Shown: positions 1 through 9,125, counted from the stretch's first letter. The stretch is 64,000 nucleotides of DNA from Marinobacter caseinilyticus (GCF_011074955.1 NZ_WUQJ01000020.1:288705-352704); one strand, 5' to 3'. A program made the numbers and translations. Notes: a model not told the origin generated them from the letters alone.

Positions 1-1
1 C

Positions 2-1054
2 CGACGGCTCGTCGACCTCGCCAAGTCCATTGTGGGCGGTTTTCAGGGTGGCCTGGCCATGACCTGCGTGTTGACCTGCATGATGTTTGCTGCCGTCTCA
101 GGTTCGAGTGTTGCGACCACGTTCGCCATTGGCTCTATTCTGATCCCGGCGATGGTGAAGCATGGCTACCCACGTCCGTTGGCGGCCTCTATCCAGGCAT
201 CCTCGGCCGAACTAGGCGTTCTCATCCCGCCGTCAATTCCCTTGATCCTGTATGGCGTCAGTACTGATACGTCCATCGGTAAACTGTTTATTGCCGGCAT
301 TGGCCCAGGGTTGTTGATCGGTGGCGCGTTGCTGTTGTTTCTCTACTTGTTCTGCAAGGTTCGCGGATACGGCTTGCGTGATCATGAAGATCGCGAGAGT
401 TTTACGATCGCATTGAAGCGGGCCTGGATCGCGATGCTGATGCCGGTTGTCGTCATTGGTGGCATTTACGGTGGCGTATTCACACCAACCGAGGCCTCGG
501 CGGTCGCCGTCGTGTACGCCGTTATTGTCGGCGGCTTTATCTACCGCGAACTCAGTCTCGCAGAACTGTGGCCAATCCTGCGCCACAGTGTCATCTCCAC
601 CTCCGCGGTCATGCTAATCATCGCTGCAGCTGCGCTGTTCAGCTTCCTGATCAGTCGTTCCGGCTTGCCGACGGAAGTCGCCGGTTGGGTAACCGTTGTA
701 TTCGACAGCCCGATCACGTTTCTTCTCGCCGTCAATGTCATGTTGCTGATTGTCGGCATGTTCATCGAAACGTCGGCCGCAATACTGGTGTTGGCGCCAA
801 TTTTCACTCCGATTGCCGTGCAGTACGGCATCGACCCGGTGCATTTTGGACTGATCGTTGTTGTGAACCTGGCACTCGGCATGTTTACACCACCGCTCGG
901 GGTAAACCTGTTCGCCGCCTGCGCCGTGGCCAAACTGTCGGTCGATCAACTCCTGCCCTGGCTGATGCGCTTCGTGCTGGTGGTTCTGGCCTGCCTTATT
1001 GCCATCACCTATATGCCGTGGATATCGCTGGGGCTGGTCGATTTGCTGTACTGA
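2..1054 (+). CDS. TRAP transporter large permease (DctM-like), 5' end cut by window
   Basis: Membrane permease subunit of a tripartite (TRAP) transporter, which takes up organic acids with a sodium gradient. The reading frame is open from base 2, so the true start lies before the window; the GTG at 32 is internal. The visible ~350 residues are a run of hydrophobic helices with the family's typical loop motif IPPSIPLILYG (about residue 77 of the visible part) and the closing TPPLGVNLF motif. The usual length is about 430 residues, so about 80 are missing. The P and Q subunits would be expected just upstream. The substrate cannot be told from this subunit. A second, complete DctM lies at 5965-7284. 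Confidence 0.93.
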   Translation, partial: RRLVDLAKSIVGGFQGGLAMTCVLTCMMFAAVSGSSVATTFAIGSILIPAMVKHGYPRPLAASIQASSAELGVLIPPSIPLILYGVSTDTSIGKLFIAGIGPGLLIGGALLLFLYLFCKVRGYGLRDHEDRESFTIALKRAWIAMLMPVVVIGGIYGGVFTPTEASAVAVVYAVIVGGFIYRELSLAELWPILRHSVISTSAVMLIIAAAALFSFLISRSGLPTEVAGWVTVVFDSPITFLLAVNVMLLIVGMFIETSAAILVLAPIFTPIAVQYGIDPVHFGLIVVVNLALGMFTPPLGVNLFAACAVAKLSVDQLLPWLMRFVLVVLACLIAITYMPWISLGLVDLLY

Positions 1055-1144
1055 AACCCTGTGGGGCGCCGTTCAAAAAAATAGAGACGAAGCACCGTAA
1101 TTTCCGCCAAACTGGCAGGAGCTATTTTTGAAAGGACACGCCCC

Positions 1145-2377
1145 ATGGCCCGGATAAAAGTCGAATTCCCCAACGACGAAGGCAACACCCTGGCCGGATT
1201 GCTGGAGCTTCCGGAAAACAGCAAGGTCCGGGCCGTGGCGCTGTTTGCTCACTGTTTCACCTGCGGCAAGGATGTCGTCGCAGCGTCGCGAATTTCGCGG
1301 GCACTCGCCGGACAGGGCATCGGTGTGTTGCGGTTTGACTTTACCGGGCTGGGCAACAGCGATGGTGACTTTGCCAACACGAACTTTTCGTCAAACATTG
1401 AGGATCTGATCGCCGCCGCCCGCTATCTGGAGCAAGCCTATGAAGCCCCGAAGCTGATAATCGGGCATAGCTTAGGGGGCGCGGCCGCGTTGGTGGCGGC
1501 CCAGAAACTCGATTGCATTGAAGCGGTCGCCACCATCGCGGCGCCGGCCACGGCACACCACGTTCAGCAACTGTTTTCGGGTCAGGAAGCGGATATTCGG
1601 GCCCAGGAACAAGCCCGCGTCAGCATTGGCGGTCGTGAATTCAGTATCAAATCGCAATTGCTGGACGATCTGGAGCACTGGAATTCACCGGATCACATTG
1701 CCCGTTTGCGCAAGCCTCTGATTATTTTTCATTCCCCCGTCGACCGGATTGTGGACATCAACGAAGCCGCCGCCATATTCCAGGCCGCCAAGCACCCCAA
1801 GAGTTTTATCTCATTGGATAGCGCCGACCACCTGTTATCCAAACCCGAAGATTCACAGTACGTTGCATTGACGCTGGTCGCCTGGGCAAGCCGTTATCTG
1901 ACGTTGAAGGATACCGCCTCAGCCGCGGTAACCGCCGACTTACCGGCGCTTGATGCAGGCCAGGTACTGATTACCGAGAAGGACGCCAAGTTCCTACGTG
2001 GCCTGTATACCAACGATCACCAACTGCTGGCCGACGAGCCCCAGTCTGTGGGCGGCACCAACCTTGGCCCCAACCCCTACGACCTGCTGCTGATGTCCCT
2101 GGGCGCCTGCACCTCCATGACGCTAAGGATGTACGCCAATCGCAAGTCGTTGCCGATAACCAATATTGAGGTCCGGCTGCAGCATTCACGGGTACACGCA
2201 GACGATTGTGAACAATGCGAATCGACCTCCGGCCAGATTGACCGTATCGAACGGGTCATCAGCTATCAGGGTGACCTTGATGCCGGACAAGAGGCCCGTT
2301 TGCTCCAGATTGCCGATCTCTGCCCCGTTCATAAAACACTGCACAACGAAATCGACGTCGTCACGCACTTGGACTAA
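1145..2377 (+). CDS. Bifunctional alpha/beta hydrolase / OsmC family protein
   Basis: A fusion of two domains. Residues 1-~255 are an alpha/beta hydrolase with the nucleophile elbow GHSLGG (Ser about residue 110). Residues ~270-410 are an OsmC/Ohr-like peroxidase domain with its two redox cysteines in SLGACTSM and DLCPVHK. OsmC proteins reduce organic hydroperoxides with thiols; the role of the fused hydrolase is not settled. The start at 1145 has GAAAGGA nine bases upstream. It is followed by tpx, another peroxide-reducing enzyme, which fits a small oxidative-stress group. The fusion is a known arrangement in proteobacteria. Confidence 0.93.
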   Translation: MARIKVEFPNDEGNTLAGLLELPENSKVRAVALFAHCFTCGKDVVAASRISRALAGQGIGVLRFDFTGLGNSDGDFANTNFSSNIEDLIAAARYLEQAYEAPKLIIGHSLGGAAALVAAQKLDCIEAVATIAAPATAHHVQQLFSGQEADIRAQEQARVSIGGREFSIKSQLLDDLEHWNSPDHIARLRKPLIIFHSPVDRIVDINEAAAIFQAAKHPKSFISLDSADHLLSKPEDSQYVALTLVAWASRYLTLKDTASAAVTADLPALDAGQVLITEKDAKFLRGLYTNDHQLLADEPQSVGGTNLGPNPYDLLLMSLGACTSMTLRMYANRKSLPITNIEVRLQHSRVHADDCEQCESTSGQIDRIERVISYQGDLDAGQEARLLQIADLCPVHKTLHNEIDVVTHLD

Positions 2378-2400
2378 TGGCGGAAGCCAAGCCCGCCATT
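2376..2400 (+). terminator. Hairpin after the hydrolase-OsmC gene, weak terminator candidate
   Basis: An 8-bp perfect stem AATGGCGG/CCGCCATT with a 9-base loop starts on the stop codon. No T-run follows, so it may only partly terminate, or be an mRNA-end stabiliser ahead of tpx. Confidence 0.3.
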
Positions 2401-2453
2401 ACGCCGTATCCTTATGCGAATACAGGAACCACACCCATAAAGGAGATCTCACC

Positions 2454-2951
2454 ATGGCTACCATTACCCGTCGCGGTGTCGCTGTTGAAACAACCGGCGA
2501 GTTACCCGCCCTTGGCAGCAAGGCGCCGGCGGCGCAATTTACTAAAAACGACCTATCAGCGTTGGCACTGGCGGACTTGTCGGGCCAGCGTGTCATTCTC
2601 AACATTTTCCCCAGTATCGACACACCCACGTGCGCCAAGTCGGTGCGGCGCTTTAACGAGGCCGCGGCACAGCTGAATAACACCATGGTGTTGTGTGTGT
2701 CAGCGGATCTGCCTTTCGCTCAGGCCCGGTTTTGTGGGGCCGAAGGCCTGGATCGGGTGATGTCGGTGTCCACATTTCGCAACCGGGAGTTCGGTACCAA
2801 CTACGGCGTCGAGATGACCGATGGCCCCCTCCAGGGTCTGCTGTCCCGCGCCATCGTTATTCTGGATGAGACCGGCACCGTTATTCACACCGAACAGGTT
2901 CCGGAGATTGCCCAAGAGCCGGACTACGAGGCCGCTCTCGCCGCGCTGTAG
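2454..2951 (+). CDS. tpx: Thiol peroxidase Tpx
   Basis: Atypical 2-Cys peroxiredoxin, 165 residues, the usual length, that reduces lipid and alkyl hydroperoxides using thioredoxin. The peroxidatic cysteine sits in PSIDTPTCAKSVRRFN (about Cys60) and the resolving cysteine in RFCGAEGL (about Cys94), as in E. coli Tpx. The open frame runs further upstream to 2166, but ATG 2454 is chosen because AAAGGAG lies 8 bases before it and the protein then matches the family start (MATITRRGVAVETTG). It lies 76 bases after the hydrolase-OsmC gene on the same strand. Confidence 0.96.
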   Translation: MATITRRGVAVETTGELPALGSKAPAAQFTKNDLSALALADLSGQRVILNIFPSIDTPTCAKSVRRFNEAAAQLNNTMVLCVSADLPFAQARFCGAEGLDRVMSVSTFRNREFGTNYGVEMTDGPLQGLLSRAIVILDETGTVIHTEQVPEIAQEPDYEAALAAL

Positions 2952-3061
2952 GAGCTCCGGTTGGAGAGCGTCAGGCTGAGGGGGGGTGGCACATCATGGA
3001 ACCCGGCCAGGACTAACCTGTACACTTTGTAGGTTGTAGACACTGGACAGCGGGAGACACG

Positions 3062-3751
3062 ATGATCGACCTTTATTACTGGACCACCCCCAACGGCCAC
3101 AAGATCACCATTTTTCTGGAGGAAACCGGGCTTGAGTACACCCTCAAGCCCGTCAACATCAGTGCAGGTCAGCAGTTTGAGGACAGCTTCCTGAACATAT
3201 CGCCCAATAACAAAATCCCGGCCATCGTCGACCGGCGCCCGGACGATGGCGGTAAGCCCTTCTCGATTTTCGAATCGGGGGCCATCCTGGAATACCTGTC
3301 GGAAAAAACCGGCCGACTGATGCCGCCGGACCTGCGGGACCGCTGGCAGGCCATCCAGTGGCTGCACTGGCAGATGGGCGGATTTGGCCCCATGCTGGGT
3401 CAGAATCATCACTTCAAGCAGTACGCGCCGGAAAAGCTTCCCTACGCGATTGAACGTTACGACAAGGAGGCCGAACGGTTGTACGGTGTGTTGGACGACC
3501 AACTGCGCGATAAGGACTATATTGCGGGTGAGTACTCCATTGCGGATATCGCCACCTACCCATGGGCCAGGTTGCACGAGCGCCATGGCGTTGATCTGAA
3601 GGACTTGCCCAATGTGGCCCGCTGGCTCAATACCATGGCCGAACGCCCTGCGGTGAAACGCGCCTACGCCAAAGCCGACACCATCAACACCCAAGCCACG
3701 GTGAGTGACGAAAGCAAAGCCATACTCTTTGGCCAGGGCCGACGAAAGTAA
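3062..3751 (+). CDS. yfcG: GSH-dependent disulfide-bond oxidoreductase, GST family (YfcG-like)
   Basis: Nu-class glutathione S-transferase, 229 residues. E. coli YfcG has glutathione-dependent disulfide reductase activity and little classical GST activity. The N-terminal thioredoxin fold starts MIDLYYWTTPNGHKITIFLE, with the family signatures SPNNKIPAIVD and FESGAILEYL; the helical domain carries QWLHWQMGGFGPMLGQNHHF, nearly the same as YfcG. GGGAG stands 8 bases before the ATG. It lies 110 bases after tpx and fits a thiol and peroxide defence cluster. Confidence 0.93.
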   Translation: MIDLYYWTTPNGHKITIFLEETGLEYTLKPVNISAGQQFEDSFLNISPNNKIPAIVDRRPDDGGKPFSIFESGAILEYLSEKTGRLMPPDLRDRWQAIQWLHWQMGGFGPMLGQNHHFKQYAPEKLPYAIERYDKEAERLYGVLDDQLRDKDYIAGEYSIADIATYPWARLHERHGVDLKDLPNVARWLNTMAERPAVKRAYAKADTINTQATVSDESKAILFGQGRRK

Positions 3752-3888
3752 ACGCCGGCCCTGTGTGACCGGATCCTCACGGGTGTAACGCGATGGGGGT
3801 GCCACCGGGAAGGGTGTCATAGACAGAGTGTAACAAATCGGCTGCGTGAGTGTCGAAGCTACATCACTCACTCAAGGAGGACACGGTC

Positions 3889-4332
3889 ATGCTCCGCATC
3901 ATCACGCTCTGCATCATGCTGCTGTCTGCGGCCTCATTGTGGGCCACCGAACCGGCGGTTTACACCAGCCCCCACTCAAACCACGGCGCCGGCGGCCACG
4001 ATGTGGTGGCCTATTTCACCGACGGCAAGCCGGTCAAGGGCAACACCGCCTACCAGACCAAGTTCAACGGCGCTTCCTGGCTGTTCGCCTCCGCCGAGCA
4101 TCTGGCCAGGTTCAAGGCCAACCCCGAGAAATACGCGCCGGCCTACGGCGGCTATTGTGCCTGGGCGGTAAGCCAGGGCTATCTGGCCAAGGGCAACCCG
4201 CGCAACTGGACGGTGGTCGACGGTCGGCTGTACCTGAATTACAACGATGCGATTCAGAAAAAATGGCTGAAGGATATTGCCGGATTCATTACCGCGGCCA
4301 ACGCCCATTGGCCCGCCGTGCTGGATCAGTGA
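3889..4332 (+). CDS. Secreted YHS-domain protein
   Basis: A 147-residue protein with a signal peptide (MLRIITLCIMLLSAASLWA, cut near residue 19) and one YHS-type domain: DVVAYFTDGKPVKG, then F-S-A-E-H, then YAPAYGGYCAWAVSQG. YHS modules are small folds often linked to metal or heme handling; the exact job of this family is unknown. The frame is open from 3846, but ATG 3889 is preferred because AAGGAGG ends 8 bases before it and the signal peptide begins there. It converges with gntR. Confidence 0.88.
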   Translation: MLRIITLCIMLLSAASLWATEPAVYTSPHSNHGAGGHDVVAYFTDGKPVKGNTAYQTKFNGASWLFASAEHLARFKANPEKYAPAYGGYCAWAVSQGYLAKGNPRNWTVVDGRLYLNYNDAIQKKWLKDIAGFITAANAHWPAVLDQ

Positions 4333-4378
4333 CCGCCGCGCCTGAGGCCCGTGCAAGTGGACGGAGACAGGGCCCGCA

Positions 4379-5422
4379 TCAGAGGGTGCCGCCGGGCTCA
4401 ATACGATAGCCCAGGTCAATGATCCGCTCACCCGGTGCCTGGCCCTTGATCCGGTTCAATAATTCAACCGCCGCGCGGGTGCCCAGGGCTTCCCGTGGTG
4501 TGATGACGCTCGCCAGTTTGGGGGCCATCACCTGCCCCACGTCGTGGCCGTGAAAACCGGCAATCGCAATTTGACCCGGCACCGGGATTCCCCGCCGCAC
4601 ACACTCAAAATACGCACCGATCGCGACATCATCGTTGGTGCAAAACAACGCATCGGTCTCTGGATGTTCGGTCAGGATCTGCGCCATTAGGGTGGCACCG
4701 ACGGTATACGAAGATCGCAGGTTGGTTTGCAGGGTCGCCGGCGCCAGCCCGTGCTCGGTCATCGCCTGTGCATACCCCTCCTGGCGCTGCAAGGTGCGGG
4801 CATCCAGCCGCACCGCCAGATATCGTATTCGGCGGCGACCGCGGCGGATTATTTCCGTCACCATGTCGTAAGCGGCGGCCACATTATCGAACCCTACGGC
4901 CTGTTCGAATGGCGCCGAACGGGTATCCATGATCTCAACTGTCGGCACGCCGGCCGTTTCCAGCATGCGCAGGGTGCGCGGTGTGTGCTGACTTTCCGAC
5001 AACATCACCCCATCGACATTGTAAGACAACAACGACGACAGACTCCGCTCCTCGATCTCCGGACTGTAACCATAGTGCGACAGCATCAGGTGATAGCCCG
5101 CAGGTTCGGTGGCCGTCTCAATGCCTTTGATGACGTCGGCGAAGACCTGATTGGTCAGCGATGGCACCAGAATGCCAATCGCCCGGCTGGTGGATTTGGA
5201 CAATATATCCGGCCCCCGATTGGGGATGTAGCCCAGAGCCTCAGCGGCGTCCAGAATTTGCGCCCGCATCTTGTCAGAGACGGTATCGGCGCCGCGCAAA
5301 CCCCGGCTAACGGTCATCTTTGTGGTGCCGACCCGGTCCGCAATGTCTTGCAACGTCGGTCTCCGCTTCTTGACCGGGTTTTGAGCGCTGCTTTTGGGTT
5401 TATAAGGGTTCTTAGAAGTCAT
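4379..5422 (-). CDS. gntR: Gluconate operon repressor GntR (LacI family)
   Basis: LacI/GalR-type repressor, 347 residues, close to E. coli GntR. The N-terminal helix-turn-helix reads TLQDIADRVGTTKMTVSRGL (about residues 23-42), followed by the hinge YIPNRGPDILSKSTSRAIG and a sugar-binding core with CTNDDVAIGA and IAGFHGHDVGQVM, all hallmark GntR segments. It is the last gene of the operon; its start overlaps the end of gntK by 11 bases. Gluconate is the expected inducer. A perfect GntR-type operator lies at 8967-8982 at the head of the operon, so autoregulation is likely (inferred). Confidence 0.95.
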   Translation of the reverse strand: MTSKNPYKPKSSAQNPVKKRRPTLQDIADRVGTTKMTVSRGLRGADTVSDKMRAQILDAAEALGYIPNRGPDILSKSTSRAIGILVPSLTNQVFADVIKGIETATEPAGYHLMLSHYGYSPEIEERSLSSLLSYNVDGVMLSESQHTPRTLRMLETAGVPTVEIMDTRSAPFEQAVGFDNVAAAYDMVTEIIRRGRRRIRYLAVRLDARTLQRQEGYAQAMTEHGLAPATLQTNLRSSYTVGATLMAQILTEHPETDALFCTNDDVAIGAYFECVRRGIPVPGQIAIAGFHGHDVGQVMAPKLASVITPREALGTRAAVELLNRIKGQAPGERIIDLGYRIEPGGTL

Positions 5423-5963
5423 AGCGGCTCATATCAGGGCCTTCCGGCGAGGAAGCACCATCATACTTGTCCTGTTGCCTCAACGCAGCCAGGCAGGCCT
5501 GTAAAACCGCAGCGGGCGATTCGCGAATGTCGATGGCTGCGGCTTCGTCCGGGCCGGGTTCTTCCAGTTGTTCGAACTGACTGACCAGCATCGACTCACC
5601 ATTGAAATAATGATCCTGACGTTTGGCGTGCCGGGACCAGATGGTGTCAAAGTCGCCCTGCAAGTACAGCGTCAGCAGACCCGGGTCGGCCGCCCGCAGC
5701 TGCTCGCGATAAGACCGCTTCAACGCCGAACAGGCCAGCACCAGTCCCGATTCACGCTGAATCAGCGCGGCCAGATCCTGCAACCAACCGCGACGATCAG
5801 TATCGCTGAGCGGGATCCCATTGGCCATTTTCTGGATATTGGCCGTGCTGTGAACCGCGTCCGCATCCAGAAAAGACAGCCCCAATGTCGCGGCCAGCTG
5901 CTGCCCAACCAGCGTCTTGCCGCTGCCGGAAACCCCCATCACAAGAATTTTCAGTTGGTTCAT
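5412..5963 (-). CDS. gntK: Gluconokinase
   Basis: ATP-dependent kinase making 6-phosphogluconate from gluconate, feeding the Entner-Doudoroff and pentose phosphate routes. It has 183 residues (E. coli GntK has 175). The P-loop GVSGSGKT is at about residues 10-17, followed by the family motifs FLDADAVHS, IQKMANGIPLSDTDRRGWL, CSALKRSYREQLR and MLVSQFEQLEEP. It begins one base after the stop of the TRAP large permease and overlaps gntR. With the three TRAP subunits upstream, the operon encodes gluconate uptake and activation. Confidence 0.96.
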   Translation of the reverse strand: MNQLKILVMGVSGSGKTLVGQQLAATLGLSFLDADAVHSTANIQKMANGIPLSDTDRRGWLQDLAALIQRESGLVLACSALKRSYREQLRAADPGLLTLYLQGDFDTIWSRHAKRQDHYFNGESMLVSQFEQLEEPGPDEAAAIDIRESPAAVLQACLAALRQQDKYDGASSPEGPDMSRYDF

Positions 5964-5964
5964 A

Positions 5965-7284
5965 TTATTCCCACCATAGTGCCAGTTGCGGGAAGGCGAT
6001 CAGCAGCGCCAGGGCCACCAATTGCAAGCCTATAAACGGTAATAGCGACTGGAAAATCTCGCCCAGTGAGATGTCTTTCGGGGCCACCGATTTCAGATAG
6101 AACGCGGCCGGCCCGAACGGTGGCGACAAAAACGACACCTGCATGTTCATGCAGAACACCACACCAAACCAGATCGGGCTGTACCCCAGCTCGGTGACGA
6201 TGGGCACAAAGATGGGCATGGTCAGCAGCGCCACCCCGACCCAGTCCAGAAACATGCCCAGCACCAACAAGATCAGCATCATGAACAGGATGGTCCCGAT
6301 GCCACTGCCGCCGCTGACGGCAAACACCATCTCGCGGACAAAATCGATGCCTCCCATCAGGTTGTACACCCCGACCAGCGCGGTCGCACCAATGCCAATC
6401 CAGATGATCATGCCGCAAATGCGCAAGGTGCTGATGGTGGCTTTGCGCACCATGCTGTAGGACAATTCACCCCGAATCCAGGTACTGATTGCGATTCCCA
6501 GCACGCCCAGTGCCGAGGCTTCGGTGACCGACGCGACACCGCCGTAAATACTGCCCAGCACCACCACCACCGATAAGATCGGGAACAGCAAGGCTTTGAA
6601 AAAATTCGGCGCGGGCGGCTCGTTCTCACTTGAATCGGATGGCAGTGGCGCCAAGGCGGGGTTGAGCCAGACCCGCACTACCACATACCCCATGTAGAGC
6701 AACGCCAGAATCAGCGCCGGCAGGAACGCCCCTTTGAACAGATCACCGATCGAGACGTTGGCGGTCAGGCCATAAATGATCAGGACAATGCTTGGCGGCA
6801 GCATGGTGCCCAATGCCCCGCCAGCGCAGGTGGTACCGATGGCAAGCTTGCGGTCGTAGCCAAGGCGCAGCATTTGCGGCAACGCCAGGATGCCCAGCAA
6901 CACCGTTTCACCGCCAATCACACCCGACATGGAGGCCAGAATAATGGCCACCACCAGGGTTTGCAGGGCGACACCACCGCGCAGTTTACGGCCAAACCGG
7001 TTCATCGCATCGAACAGGTCCCGCGCGATGCCGGAGTGGTCGAGCAAGGCCGCCATCAACACAAACATCGGCACCGCAAGAAACACGTAGCTGCCAATGA
7101 AACTGTACAGCCGACTACTGACAATCGGCAGGGCCTCAGGCCCGAACCAACCCAGAGCAAAGACCAGCGCCACCAGCCCGGTGGCGAAGGCCAACTGCAT
7201 GCCGGTCAGCAACAGCAGAATCAGTAACACCAACATCAGCAGGCTGCCATACCCGATGCCAATGGACGCGAGTTCAAACATCAT
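5965..7284 (-). CDS. TRAP transporter large permease (DctM), gluconate operon
   Basis: Complete 439-residue DctM subunit with about 12 hydrophobic segments, the loop motif LPPSIVLIIYG and the C-terminal motif SPPFGPAAFYLK. It forms the sodium-coupled channel with the small permease. Its ATG overlaps the stop of the small permease (ATGA at 7281-7284). Many gammaproteobacteria use a GntP/GntT permease for gluconate; here the TRAP genes occupy that place. Gluconate or a related sugar acid as substrate is inferred from gntK and gntR in the same operon. Confidence 0.96.
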   Translation of the reverse strand: MMFELASIGIGYGSLLMLVLLILLLLTGMQLAFATGLVALVFALGWFGPEALPIVSSRLYSFIGSYVFLAVPMFVLMAALLDHSGIARDLFDAMNRFGRKLRGGVALQTLVVAIILASMSGVIGGETVLLGILALPQMLRLGYDRKLAIGTTCAGGALGTMLPPSIVLIIYGLTANVSIGDLFKGAFLPALILALLYMGYVVVRVWLNPALAPLPSDSSENEPPAPNFFKALLFPILSVVVVLGSIYGGVASVTEASALGVLGIAISTWIRGELSYSMVRKATISTLRICGMIIWIGIGATALVGVYNLMGGIDFVREMVFAVSGGSGIGTILFMMLILLVLGMFLDWVGVALLTMPIFVPIVTELGYSPIWFGVVFCMNMQVSFLSPPFGPAAFYLKSVAPKDISLGEIFQSLLPFIGLQLVALALLIAFPQLALWWE

Positions 7285-7850
7285 GCGCTCCCCAACTGAC
7301 GGATATCACGAATCAAATGCAGCACGTACTGCACCGTCAGAGTGATAATGGCGACAAAGATCAAAACCTTGAGAAAGGCCGGAAACGGCGGGTTCCAGGC
7401 CGACCCGGAGGTTTCCAGCCGCAACGCGCCCCAGGGCGCATACACGGCCTTCTCCGCCATAAACCACGAGGCATACACCATCATTGCGCAGAAACAGAGC
7501 CCAAGCAGATCGTGCAGTACCCGCAACAGGCCTTGCACCCGCTTCGGTACCGCATCGTAGAGCAGTACCACACGCACATGCCGGTCGGTGGCAAAGGCGT
7601 AGAGACCACCAAAAACAAACAGCGAGGCGCCCAGAAACGTCACGGTTTCGTGCACCCACAAGGTGGGTGAGTCAAACAGATAACGACGGGCAATTTCGTA
7701 GGCCGAAATCACTACGATGGCGGCGAAGATCAGGCTGAGTTTTTGGCCCAGCCAGATTATGCCGCGGTCCAGCGGATTGCTGCCGACGTCTTCATCGGCC
7801 GGAAGTTCAGGCACACCGGGTTCGGGCTGCTCAGGAATAGAATCAGACAT
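7281..7850 (-). CDS. TRAP transporter small permease (DctQ), gluconate operon
   Basis: Small membrane subunit of the TRAP system with four hydrophobic helices, the first at LSLIFAAIVVISAYEIARRYLF and the last near the C-terminus. The frame is open to an ATG at 7877 (198 residues), but that codon has no ribosome site; ATG 7850 has GGAG nine bases upstream and gives 189 residues, so it is preferred. An acidic, Pro/Glu-rich cytoplasmic tail precedes the first helix. It overlaps dctM by four bases, which implies translational coupling. Confidence 0.9.
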   Translation of the reverse strand: MSDSIPEQPEPGVPELPADEDVGSNPLDRGIIWLGQKLSLIFAAIVVISAYEIARRYLFDSPTLWVHETVTFLGASLFVFGGLYAFATDRHVRVVLLYDAVPKRVQGLLRVLHDLLGLCFCAMMVYASWFMAEKAVYAPWGALRLETSGSAWNPPFPAFLKVLIFVAIITLTVQYVLHLIRDIRQLGSA

Positions 7851-7919
7851 GGCGACGGACTCCGGCCCAGACGCCATGCAACAGTCATGGCGCCGGGACC
7901 TTCATAGGATCGGACAGGT

Positions 7920-8933
7920 TTACAGCAGGCCCTGGGATTCCAGGAAGGCCGTCACGGACTCATACACCTTCTGGGCATTGGGCGACTGCTCGGCATAGAG
8001 TTTCCACTGTTCACGGGCGATGGCGCGAAACTTCCTGCGCTCCTCGGCGGACCAGTCGTGCAGCGTAATGTCGGGGTTGGCTCGTGCTTCATTAACTGCG
8101 TCCACATCCGCCATCGCCAGCTGGGTACTGATGTCGTGGGCAAAGTCCCGCACCGAGGTGGTGAAAATCACCTGCAGATCATCGGGTAGCTTGTTCCACT
8201 CGTCCAGGTCCATCACGACTTCCAGCAGCGGTAGCGAGTGAAAACCCGGATACACCGGGTGTTGGGCAATGTCGTGCAACCCGGCGGCATGGTTGGTTGA
8301 AAAGACGGTGTAATCCGCCGCATCAATCACACCTTTACTGAGCCCGGTATACACTTCCGAACCCGGCAAATTGACGGGAGACGCGCCCGCAGCAGCAAAT
8401 ACCGACTGCACCAGGCCTTCCGGCGCCCGCAATTTCAGCCCCTTCAGGTCATCAACCCCGTTCAGAGGTTTCTTCGATACAAACGACTCGAGTCCGGTTG
8501 CGCCGCCACCAACGAACTTCACGCCGTAGGGCTTGTACAACTCGTTCATCAGCTCGTAGCCACCGCCGTAATAGATATACGTAATCAGCTGATCCGGACT
8601 CGACCAGGCGCCGACGGTGTTGCCGATCAGCCCGAACGCCGGGTCCTTGCCAGAGAAATAACCGGTCACTGAAATATGGCCATCCAGGACGCCCATATCG
8701 ATGGCGCCCAGGGTTTCGGTATGGCTGACCACGCTGCCCACGGGCAGGATGTCGACGGCGACCCGGCCACCGGACATGCGCTCAATGCGCTCGGCCCAGG
8801 CCTGCTTGATTTCAAAATTTTTCACGCCGGAGGGGTCGGAAGACTGGAACTTGAAGGTGTAATCTGCGGCCAGCGCACCCATGGTAAACGTGGCGGCCAA
8901 AAAGCCGGTTATTAGCTTGAGCGGGGTGTTCAT
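7920..8933 (-). CDS. TRAP transporter substrate-binding protein (DctP), gluconate operon
   Basis: Periplasmic solute receptor, 337 residues, with a signal peptide ending MGALA at about residue 22. Family features are ERMSGGRVAVDILPVGSVV near the N-terminus, the core LKGLKLRAPEGLVQSVF with the Arg that binds the substrate carboxylate in most DctP proteins, and the Tyr/Phe-rich segment after GVIDAADYTVFS. It is the first gene of the operon, preceded by AGGAGA, with the promoter and GntR operator 34-80 bases upstream. The ligand is presumably gluconate or a related sugar acid (inferred from context). Confidence 0.95.
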   Translation of the reverse strand: MNTPLKLITGFLAATFTMGALAADYTFKFQSSDPSGVKNFEIKQAWAERIERMSGGRVAVDILPVGSVVSHTETLGAIDMGVLDGHISVTGYFSGKDPAFGLIGNTVGAWSSPDQLITYIYYGGGYELMNELYKPYGVKFVGGGATGLESFVSKKPLNGVDDLKGLKLRAPEGLVQSVFAAAGASPVNLPGSEVYTGLSKGVIDAADYTVFSTNHAAGLHDIAQHPVYPGFHSLPLLEVVMDLDEWNKLPDDLQVIFTTSVRDFAHDISTQLAMADVDAVNEARANPDITLHDWSAEERRKFRAIAREQWKLYAEQSPNAQKVYESVTAFLESQGLL

Positions 8934-8966
8934 AATGTCTCCTGCCTGTTCTTGTTTTGACGGTTT

Positions 8967-8982
8967 ATGTTACCGGTAACAT
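8967..8982. promoter_or_regulatory. GntR operator, perfect 16-bp palindrome
   Basis: ATGTTACCGGTAACAT is a perfect palindrome and matches the known operator of E. coli GntR (ATGTTACC-type half-sites). It sits 34 bases upstream of the dctP start, directly after the predicted -10 box, where a bound repressor would block transcription. Confidence 0.88.
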
Positions 8983-8987
8983 TTGCG

Positions 8988-9016
8988 AGTGTATGGCATG
9001 GCTTTTGGAATGGCAA
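8988..9016 (-). promoter_or_regulatory. Sigma-70 promoter of the gluconate TRAP operon
   Basis: On the minus strand, -35 TTGCCA (9016-9011) and -10 TACACT (8993-8988) are separated by exactly 17 bases. The GntR operator begins five bases after the -10 box, covering the likely transcription start. Confidence 0.65.
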
Positions 9017-9095
9017 GCGCCTCGATGTGATGTCAGGCGCCACCCTGAACCACTGTCCGGAACGCTGGATTAGCCGAAGGTCTAGGTGCGTTTGC

Positions 9096-9125
9096 TTGAC
9101 AGTATTGGTCTCGAACGACTTAACT
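9096..9125 (+). promoter_or_regulatory. Possible promoter of LIV-type operon 1
   Basis: A consensus -35 box TTGACA at 9096-9101 is followed after 18 bases by TTAACT, a poor -10 box. Just downstream, 9132-9159 holds a dyad (GTGAG...GTGA / TCACCTCAC) that could be an operator or leader hairpin. The rest of 9017-9239 shows no gene. Confidence 0.3.
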
